From contig CAZJXH010000104.1 in the NCBI GenBank assembly GCA_964549475.1, forward strand, positions 1 through 12,047: a stretch of DNA of 12,047 bases, given 5' to 3'. Under the pieces are notes generated by a model. It worked only from the letters and a program-made list of their open reading frames with translations. It searched no databases and had not been told where the DNA came from. Position numbers and translations under genes: made by a program. This DNA is from JBBQKF01 sp964549475 (GTDB lineage Bacteria; Bacillota; Clostridia; Saccharofermentanales; UBA5734). Below are positions 1 through 6,150 of this stretch, piece by piece; the first letter of the stretch is position 1; each line of letters opens with the position of its first letter.

Positions 1-2344
1 TCCACGGCGGGTGCATGAGAAAGCGGTCCCCCATATGCCTGAATATCGCTAAATGCGGAAAGGCGTAATAAAATGGCGACTTTGAATTGAAATTCTCTTT
101 TACCGAAGGCTCTTCAGTACTGTCATACAAGACTTCCCCGGATCTCATCATGCCGTCATAATTCATGAAATCCGTCACCACCTTGGAATCATCCACCACT
201 TTCCCAAGGCTTACCGCCGTATATGCTGATTTTTTATCAAAAGACTGCACCGTAATATTATCATTCATCGAAAAGATATGAATTGCATCCGCACTGCGTT
301 TTTCATAAAGGTATAAATAGGATTTGTCCGGATTCAATCCGTAAATATAGTCATTATTGTAGTAATACCAATTTGCAATGGTTCCCTCCAGCTTCGCATT
401 TGTAACGCCCGTGACAAATCGTGTGAGCTCGGTTGAAGGTTTTTCAATATCGGGAATCAGGACTTCGCCACTGCTGTCTTTTTTATATTCGGCTGTCTTC
501 CCGTTTTTCAGTGTCCATTTCATGAAGGTGTTTTCAGACCAGTCCTTGTATATCGACTGAGGGTGATTTTGCTGGAACCATTTTGCCTCACGCAAAAACA
601 GCTTCATTGTTTCATTCGGGGAGGATATTTCTTTTGCTGAGCAGCGCATGATGGTTGGCATGAAGCCGCAGCGCATGTTGCACGCACGGTACCAAGCCTG
701 CCAGTAATCCTCGTTGAGAGTGGTCGGAAGTCCCGGCCACTGATAAACCGATAAATAGGAGTCATATATAGACATTGTTACCGGTACAATCTGATCAATC
801 ATATTCTGGCTGTAGGTTTGTGATGCCCAGTCAATCCCATAAGCGTTTGATTGCGCAAAGGAGGTATATCGGGCGTTGATATCAGTTACCCCTTCTGAGC
901 CTATCGCAACATTGGGAAGAGCCGCCGCAAGCTCCTTGTGATAAAGTATGTTTCCCTGCATCGATGTCATCCCGTCTACCAGTCCATGGCCGTCGTTATA
1001 GCACAAAAGCGACTGATCAAGGTGCAGAGCATCCGCGCCTGTATATTTTATTGCCTCAACAAGAGTATTAATCATATATTTCCGCCACTGCGCCGATGCT
1101 GGATTCATCTGTATAAAGCGGTAACTGCGCAGGGCATCGGAGCATTCAAAATAGATCGGATTCAGAGTATACGGATCAAGAGATGCGCTGTCTTTCATCT
1201 TTGAATATGGAGCACTATCGTCCTGGCAGGCGTTCATATTGATATGCAGCTGAACCTTAAAGCCAAGCTTATGCGCATAATCAATGATCTCTTTTGCTTT
1301 AACGGCAGGAGTATAATCAGGATAATTCACATCATAATGTTCCAGTCTCCATGCAGGATAGTGAATCAATGTCTGGGATGGATTCACTTCTTTTGCCAGT
1401 TTGTCAAGCATTGATAAATCGTCAAGGTCAGATAGCACAGCGACTTCAACGTTCTTCACCCAGTCAGGACGCGATATTTCTGAAAGTCCGAATTCGCTGT
1501 TTGCAAATTCCTTGTAAATAGCGCTGCCATTCGTCCAATCCCCTTTATATGGTACCAGTCTCCATTCGATTGTTTCAAACTGAGAATAGTTTGTAAAGGG
1601 AGCCTGTGGTATTGTTTCAACAGAAATATCAAAATTACTGTCATCGTTGTTCAGATTAAGCGCTTTAAACTGTGTTGCATTGTCTTTTGCATAAACAAGA
1701 AGGCCCCCATTGTCCCCTTGAATTAAAAACATTTGCATTTCCCATTCATCGGGATAGGCAATACGTGTTTTACCATTCCACAGTTTCGGATTTTCAGTAC
1801 TCAACTCCACCCCGTTCGAAGTAGGCAATATCACGTTATAGTCTTTCGAAATTTCAAATCCGAAACGCAGAGCCGAAATTCCGCCCGAAGAAACCACTGC
1901 ATTCTGAATAATACTCATACTGCCATCATCGTTTGAGTGAAGCTTCGTATTTAGCGATGAGGATGCATTTGCCCATGAATGTTCTAGGCTTATGGTGTTT
2001 TCATCCTTTTTCGAAATAACAGAAGTTGCATTTTCTGTATTGGAAAGAGCGTTTTTTGAAGCACTGGTTAATCCAAAAGCATCAAAATCGCTTTGCTCTA
2101 GCGCTAATTTAATACGGCCATAGGAATAGATGATCTGATTTCCAGAGGTTGTAAATTCAACATCGCCAACGTCGCCTATATGAAGAATATTTGCATCGCC
2201 AGAGCTTGATGAGACCGAAGTGTCATCTGTGCCCGATATCTCTGATGAGGAGCCTCCGGAGCTTTTTGTTCTGCAACCGGAAAATATAGAGCTTGCAACT
2301 GCGATCACCATCATTGTCGAAAGAAATTTAAAATATTTTTTCAT
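1..2344 (-). CDS. Glycoside-hydrolase-like lipoprotein (DUF6259-like TIM barrel), 3' end outside window
   Basis: The frame is open for 781 codons from ATG at 2344 to the left edge; I checked it codon by codon and found no stop. The N-terminus is a lipoprotein signal (MKKYFKFLS, hydrophobic core, lipobox IFSGC, Cys24) followed by a Ser/Gly-rich linker, so the protein should be anchored outside the membrane. A beta-rich N-terminal part (about residues 50-290) ends in a YKGDWTNGSAIYKEF segment. A TIM-barrel-like part follows, with LIHYPAWR (near 328), GFKVQLHINMN, ALHLDQS (Asp443) and IGSEG (Glu484). These look like the strands and acidic residues of GH-like barrels of the DUF6259/GH101-related type, and Asp443/Glu484 are candidate catalytic residues by inference. 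It is the last visible gene of the sugar-import operon, 20 bp after the binding-protein gene, with Shine-Dalgarno GAAGGTGGA. Processing of an imported glycan is likely; the substrate is unknown. Confidence 0.75.
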   Translation of the reverse strand, partial: MKKYFKFLSTMMVIAVASSIFSGCRTKSSGGSSSEISGTDDTSVSSSSGDANILHIGDVGDVEFTTSGNQIIYSYGRIKLALEQSDFDAFGLTSASKNALSNTENATSVISKKDENTISLEHSWANASSSLNTKLHSNDDGSMSIIQNAVVSSGGISALRFGFEISKDYNVILPTSNGVELSTENPKLWNGKTRIAYPDEWEMQMFLIQGDNGGLLVYAKDNATQFKALNLNNDDSNFDISVETIPQAPFTNYSQFETIEWRLVPYKGDWTNGSAIYKEFANSEFGLSEISRPDWVKNVEVAVLSDLDDLSMLDKLAKEVNPSQTLIHYPAWRLEHYDVNYPDYTPAVKAKEIIDYAHKLGFKVQLHINMNACQDDSAPYSKMKDSASLDPYTLNPIYFECSDALRSYRFIQMNPASAQWRKYMINTLVEAIKYTGADALHLDQSLLCYNDGHGLVDGMTSMQGNILYHKELAAALPNVAIGSEGVTDINARYTSFAQSNAYGIDWASQTYSQNMIDQIVPVTMSIYDSYLSVYQWPGLPTTLNEDYWQAWYRACNMRCGFMPTIMRCSAKEISSPNETMKLFLREAKWFQQNHPQSIYKDWSENTFMKWTLKNGKTAEYKKDSSGEVLIPDIEKPSTELTRFVTGVTNAKLEGTIANWYYYNNDYIYGLNPDKSYLYLYEKRSADAIHIFSMNDNITVQSFDKKSAYTAVSLGKVVDDSKVVTDFMNYDGMMRSGEVLYDSTEEPSVKENFNSKSPFYYAFPHLAIFRHMGDRFLMHPPW

Positions 2345-2364
2345 TTGATGTCCACCTTCCAGAA

Positions 2365-4050
2365 TTATTTGTTGATGCTGCTTTGTGTTTTCTTATATCT
2401 TTCAAAAGCCGCCTGATAAACCTCCATCAGTTTACTGATATTGGCATCTTTAAGCTGTTGCTGGTAGCTGTCCCATTCTGCCTCAATGCCACCTTCCACC
2501 ATCCAGTGAGTAATCGTTGAATCCATCAGGTTTGTGATGTAATTCCCATATTGTGTGATGGCTTCCTGTTCTTCGACTGTATACCATACCGGTGGCAGAT
2601 ATTCTGCTGTTTCAAGCGTTTCCTCAAGTCCTGCCTTGCGCGTCGCATTGAGAATAAGCTGGGCATCTCTTGGAAATTCAACTACAGTATCATAATATTC
2701 ATTCAATATCGCTTTTGGTCCGGTAGCGATGGTTGAGGCAAAGCGCATTTCTGCCATACTGTTGTATCCCTGCTTTAAATTGAGTGATCCGTTTTTATCC
2801 ACATCCCAACGAAGAATACCGTTCGCATCCTTGACATATACATAATCCAATGTTCCCCAGTTTGCATACACAGATTGTTCGGGATCATACATATAGTCTA
2901 TCCATCGTGCAGCAAGCTCTGGATATTTGCAGGCAGATGAAATCACGGATTGCTGGGAGCTTAACTCACTTGTATTGTACCGGATCACCTGTTTGCCGCC
3001 GTTTGGTCCAGTAAGCTGAGGCAATGGGATATACTCAGAGGCACGTTCATCATTCAGGTAAATTTCATTCATTACATCAAAAAGCTGTGCCGCGCCAACT
3101 GTTACAGTCTGGTCATTAAGCTTTTTCATGATGCGGGACCTTGGATCACCTGAAGGTAAAGAAGTAAAGGAATCTTTATCAATAAGACCATCCGTATACA
3201 TTTTATAGAGATAGGATATACCATCTTTGAATGCATTGGTAGCTGTGGTATTAATAACCTTGCCGTTCGTCACGGTCAAATGCGAGTAATTATCGTTTAC
3301 TCCAAAACATGCCAGTATCTGATGATAGCCTTCGTAGCTGTCCCAGCCGCCCAGTTGGAATGTAAAGGGTATCTCATCATCGATTCCGTTGCCGTTCAAA
3401 TCATTATCCCTTACAAGCTCAAGATATTTTCGGAATTCATCGAGTGTTTGAGGAATTTGAAGCTTAAGGGCATCAAGCCACGGTTTATACACATAAATCG
3501 GACTTGGTACCAGAGTCATCCCGTTCATTTCTTCTATATGTGGAAAGCCATACGTCTTCCCGTCCGGTGCGATCATTGCCGCCTTGTACTCCGGGCGTGC
3601 TGAATACACCTTTTTCAGATTCGGCATATAATTCTCAACCAGATCGTCAACCGAACGGAAAATCCCCTGATCCATATACTGCACGATTTCATATGAGGTA
3701 ACGGGGCTGAAAATCACATCCGGCAAATCATTCGAAAGAATAAGCTGCCTTAGTTTTTCCCCCGCAATGGTATCCGAATGTGCTATCCAGTTTATTTCAA
3801 CTCCTGTAGCCTTCTCAATTTGTTTTGTCCATGCCATTTCTTTTGGATTTGCAGCATTGGCATTGAGGGAAACAAACACCTTAAGCGACAACGACTGTCC
3901 ATCCTTGAGGATAGGCAGCCCATCAAGTTTCATATATTTTTCGAGTTCCTCTTTTGAATTGTTTACAATGCTTTTTGCCGGGCTTGATCCACAGCCGAAA
4001 AGTGCGGCAGTCATTGCAAGAACCAGTAATAATGATAAAAGCTTTTTCAT
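2365..4050 (-). CDS. Extracellular solute-binding lipoprotein of a carbohydrate ABC importer (LipO/LplA-like)
   Basis: A 561-residue substrate-binding protein of the large type that accompanies LplB/LplC permeases. It captures a sugar or oligosaccharide outside the cell and delivers it to the two permeases encoded just upstream. The signal peptide is MKKLLSLLLVLAMTAALFGC, with Cys20 as the lipidation site. Typical family features are LSNDLPDVIF (about 105-114), the DQGIFRSVDDLVENYMPN segment (about 127-144) and DNDLNGNGIDDEIPF at 215-229. The last has the Asp/Asn/Gly spacing of the calcium-binding loop known in AlgQ-type binding proteins. The ATG at 4050 is preceded by Shine-Dalgarno GAAAGGAG (4061-4068), about 10 nt upstream. 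It lies 21 bp after the LplC-like gene and 20 bp before the lipoprotein hydrolase. The ligand cannot be read from the sequence. Confidence 0.93.
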   Translation of the reverse strand: MKKLLSLLLVLAMTAALFGCGSSPAKSIVNNSKEELEKYMKLDGLPILKDGQSLSLKVFVSLNANAANPKEMAWTKQIEKATGVEINWIAHSDTIAGEKLRQLILSNDLPDVIFSPVTSYEIVQYMDQGIFRSVDDLVENYMPNLKKVYSARPEYKAAMIAPDGKTYGFPHIEEMNGMTLVPSPIYVYKPWLDALKLQIPQTLDEFRKYLELVRDNDLNGNGIDDEIPFTFQLGGWDSYEGYHQILACFGVNDNYSHLTVTNGKVINTTATNAFKDGISYLYKMYTDGLIDKDSFTSLPSGDPRSRIMKKLNDQTVTVGAAQLFDVMNEIYLNDERASEYIPLPQLTGPNGGKQVIRYNTSELSSQQSVISSACKYPELAARWIDYMYDPEQSVYANWGTLDYVYVKDANGILRWDVDKNGSLNLKQGYNSMAEMRFASTIATGPKAILNEYYDTVVEFPRDAQLILNATRKAGLEETLETAEYLPPVWYTVEEQEAITQYGNYITNLMDSTITHWMVEGGIEAEWDSYQQQLKDANISKLMEVYQAAFERYKKTQSSINK

Positions 4051-4071
4051 GAACCCTATACTCCTTTCAAA

Positions 4072-4977
4072 TTAACCTTTTATACTTCCGATCATAACGC
4101 CATCCTCAAGATACTTGCTTACAAAAGGGTATGCAAGCATCATTGGAAGCGAAGCCACTATAATAACGCCGTATTTCAACTGTTCGGCAATCATAGAACG
4201 TTCGGCAATCGCTGCGTAACCACTTCCAAGCATCTGGCTGCTGATATCGTTCTGAATAATTAAATTCCGCATGACAAGCTGCAGCGGATACAGACTCTCT
4301 TTATTCAAATAAATCAAAGCATTGAAATAGTTATTCCAATGACCCAATGCATAGAAAAGCGCTATTACTGCGATAATCGCTTTGGAACATGGAATGACAA
4401 TATGGAAGAAATATTGCAAATCGTTGCTTCCATCAATTGATGCGGCATCTCTCAGTTCGGTGGGGATACTGTTTTGCATAAAGGAACGCGTTACAATAAT
4501 ATTCCAAACGGATGCAGCCCCCGGCAGAACCAAGGCCCATACCGTATCAATCATATGCAGATTGCTTATCAGTATATAGGTGGGTACCATTCCGCCGCCG
4601 AAAAACATGGTGAAAGAAAACAACAGCATGATGGGTGTTCGTCCCGCTAATTTTTTTTGCGAAAGCGCAAAGGCGCACGGAAGTGTCACAACAAGGTTAA
4701 TTATCGTACCCAACGATGTATATACGATTGTATTCCAATAGCTTCGCCATATAGGAGAATAACTGAATATTTTTTTATATCCTTCAATGGACCATCTTTC
4801 CGGCCAAAGCATGAGTCCTCCGTTAGAAATAGACAACGGATCCGAAAATGACGCAACCACGACAAAATACAGCGGATATATTATGCAGATAATGATGGCT
4901 GTCATAATAATGATATTTATCGCATTGAACATACGGTCGGAAAAAGTCAACTTTATAACCCCGGTGCGATGTTTCAT
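4072..4977 (-). CDS. Carbohydrate ABC transporter permease, LplC/YtcP-like
   Basis: A 301-residue membrane protein with six predicted hydrophobic segments, the first near residues 18-42. It forms half of the translocation channel. The cytoplasmic loop that contacts the ATPase is visible as ELRDAASIDGSNDLQYF (about 174-190), a DAA variant of the EAA motif of binding-protein-dependent permeases. The C-terminus LEDGVMIGSIKG is typical of the LplC/YtcP/MalG-like group. The ATG at 4977 follows Shine-Dalgarno AGAGGGGAG, which sits directly after the upstream gene's stop, and the gap between the two genes is only 12 bp. Co-transcription and co-translation with the LplB-like partner are therefore expected. 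Confidence 0.93.
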   Translation of the reverse strand: MKHRTGVIKLTFSDRMFNAINIIIMTAIIICIIYPLYFVVVASFSDPLSISNGGLMLWPERWSIEGYKKIFSYSPIWRSYWNTIVYTSLGTIINLVVTLPCAFALSQKKLAGRTPIMLLFSFTMFFGGGMVPTYILISNLHMIDTVWALVLPGAASVWNIIVTRSFMQNSIPTELRDAASIDGSNDLQYFFHIVIPCSKAIIAVIALFYALGHWNNYFNALIYLNKESLYPLQLVMRNLIIQNDISSQMLGSGYAAIAERSMIAEQLKYGVIIVASLPMMLAYPFVSKYLEDGVMIGSIKG

Positions 4978-4989
4978 AGATCTCCCCTC

Positions 4990-5901
4990 TTAAAACAGAC
5001 TTATATCGGCTGCTTTCTTGCAAACCTGATTCGCAATGATGAGCAGCATGAAATTGATTACCGCATTAAACAGCCCAATGGCCGTTGAAGAGCTATATTG
5101 CGTTCCTGCAATGCCTATTTTATAGACATAGGTTGAAATGACTTCACTGTTCATAATATTCAAGCTGTCCTGCATGAGAAAAATCTTCTCATAGCCTACT
5201 GACATAAGGTTCCCTACACTCAGAATCAGCATTATGATTATTGTCGGCATTATGCTCGGAATATCAATATGCCATATGAGTTTCAGGACGGAAGCTCCAT
5301 CGATTTCTGCCGCTTCATAAAGCTCCCGACTCACTCCGGAAAGCGCCGCTATATAAATAATGGCATTGAATCCCAACCCCTGCCATATTCCCGATCCGAC
5401 ATAGATCGGCAGAAAATATTGTGCCTTCGCATAAGTTATTGTGTTTTCGGCGCCAAAAAAGCCTGCGATGGTGTTAACAAAGCCCTCTGACGAAAAAAAC
5501 ACGGAAAGCATGCTTACAAGAACAACGACAGAGATAAAGTTCGGTAAATATGTAACCATGCGGACTGCACTTTGAAATTTCTTACTTGTAAGACGTTTAA
5601 GAAGCAATGCAAAAATAATAGGCGCAGGGAATCCAATTATTAAAGAGGCCATACTTATTTTTAAAGTATTTTTAATAATGTTTGAAAAAATATTTGATTC
5701 GAAAAACATTCTGAAATATTTCAGCCCGGCCCAAGGGCTGTTGATAACCCCCTGGCTGATCTTAAAATCCTTAAAAGCAATCAAAATCCCATACATGGGA
5801 CCATAGCAAAATAGAATAAGCCAGATAAGCGCCGGTAACAAACACAAATATAGCTGCCAGCTGTTTTTAACCTTAGCAAATCTGCTAGTAGAATGAATCA
5901 T
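4990..5901 (-). CDS. Carbohydrate ABC transporter permease, LplB-like
   Basis: A 303-residue permease, first gene of the operon and partner of the downstream LplC-like permease. After a short polar N-terminus the first membrane segment starts near residue 16 (LYLCLLPALIWLILF), followed by the family-typical GPMYGILIAFKDF. The ATPase-coupling EAA loop is clear: ELYEAAEIDGASVLKLIWHI, with EAAEIDGA at about 196-203. The frame also permits a TTG start two codons upstream at 5907, but that leaves only 3 nt to the GGAGG at 5911-5915. The ATG at 5901 has a 9-nt spacing and is chosen. No gene for the ATP-hydrolysing subunit is seen in the window; such importers often share one MsmX-like ATPase encoded elsewhere. 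Confidence 0.93.
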   Translation of the reverse strand: MIHSTSRFAKVKNSWQLYLCLLPALIWLILFCYGPMYGILIAFKDFKISQGVINSPWAGLKYFRMFFESNIFSNIIKNTLKISMASLIIGFPAPIIFALLLKRLTSKKFQSAVRMVTYLPNFISVVVLVSMLSVFFSSEGFVNTIAGFFGAENTITYAKAQYFLPIYVGSGIWQGLGFNAIIYIAALSGVSRELYEAAEIDGASVLKLIWHIDIPSIMPTIIIMLILSVGNLMSVGYEKIFLMQDSLNIMNSEVISTYVYKIGIAGTQYSSSTAIGLFNAVINFMLLIIANQVCKKAADISLF

Positions 5902-5938
5902 AAGCAAAAACCTCCAAGTTCAAAATAGCAAAGCTTAT

Positions 5939-5954
5939 ATGTTATCGACGTCAT
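5939..5954. promoter_or_regulatory. Putative operator 1 (LacI/CcpA-like dyad) at the importer promoter
   Basis: ATGTTATCGACGTCAT is a partial palindrome with symmetric outer ATG/CAT and inner TCGA around a central CG, 10 of 16 positions symmetric. It lies immediately downstream of the -10 box, over the predicted transcription start of the ABC operon, the classic place for a repressor. It also matches the cre consensus TGWAANCGNTNWCA except at two positions. A copy with one base changed occurs at the divergent promoter (6106-6121). The binding protein is inferred only; none is encoded nearby apart from the AraC-type regulator. Confidence 0.55.
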
Positions 5955-5956
5955 GT

Positions 5957-5985
5957 ATTCTAGCATACGTCATTTACTCTGTCAA
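5957..5985 (-). promoter_or_regulatory. Sigma-A-type promoter of the ABC-importer operon
   Basis: On the minus strand there is a perfect -35 TTGACA (plus 5980-5985), a 17-nt spacer and -10 TAGAAT (plus 5957-5962), one base from consensus. Transcription should start near 5950, giving a leader of about 50 nt before the ATG at 5901. The spacer includes an extra ATGACGT half-site (5967-5973) matching one arm of the dyad that covers the start site. Confidence 0.8.
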
Positions 5986-6078
5986 GAGCATAAATATCAA
6001 TTAATTATCCATATATTATTTACTATTTAATAGGAATATATAGTATAATAAAATATAGCATAAGTAATTATAAAGGTA

Positions 6079-6107
6079 TTGCACTTTTGAAAAATATATG
6101 ATAATAT
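6079..6107 (+). promoter_or_regulatory. Predicted promoter of the wall-anchored repeat protein
   Basis: A -35-like TTGCAC (6079-6084) is separated by 17 nt from TAATAT (6102-6107). A TG one base upstream of the -10 (6099-6100) makes it an extended -10 element, which could compensate for the weak -35. The predicted start near 6114 gives a leader of about 37 nt. The spacing fits sigma-A, but the hexamers are only partial matches. The surrounding DNA (5990-6105) is very AT-rich and contains other TATAAT-like strings, so the choice is tentative. Confidence 0.5.
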
Positions 6108-6121
6108 GCTATCGACGTCAT
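6106..6121. promoter_or_regulatory. Putative operator 2, near-identical to operator 1
   Basis: ATGCTATCGACGTCAT differs from the copy at 5939-5954 by one base (C for T at position 4). It overlaps the end of the -10 box and the predicted transcription start of the surface-protein gene. The two copies stand in the same orientation on the plus strand and about 167 bp apart, one on each divergent promoter. Coordinated repression, possibly with DNA looping, is a reasonable inference. Confidence 0.55.
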
Positions 6122-6150
6122 ACGCCAAATATGTAAAAAAGAGAGGTAAA

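Noticed and set aside
938..1204. 88-codon plus-strand frame inside the lipoprotein hydrolase gene
   Set aside because: It is a shadow on the strand opposite a long, well-supported coding frame, with no ribosome-binding site or recognisable protein features.
5902..5907. TTG at 5907 as the start of the LplB-like permease
   Set aside because: GGAGG at 5911-5915 would be only 3 nt away, while ATG 5901 has a 9-nt spacing.
5939..5954. Calling the dyad a definite CcpA cre site
   Set aside because: There are two mismatches to the consensus in copy 1 and three in copy 2, and symmetry is only partial. A dedicated LacI-family repressor fits equally well, so only a LacI/CcpA-like operator is claimed.
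6106..6150. Upstream ATG at 6106 as the start of the surface protein
   Set aside because: It lies inside the operator and at the predicted transcription start, has no Shine-Dalgarno site, and would put 15 polar residues before a normal signal peptide. ATG 6151 or 6157 fits GAGAGG at 6141-6146.
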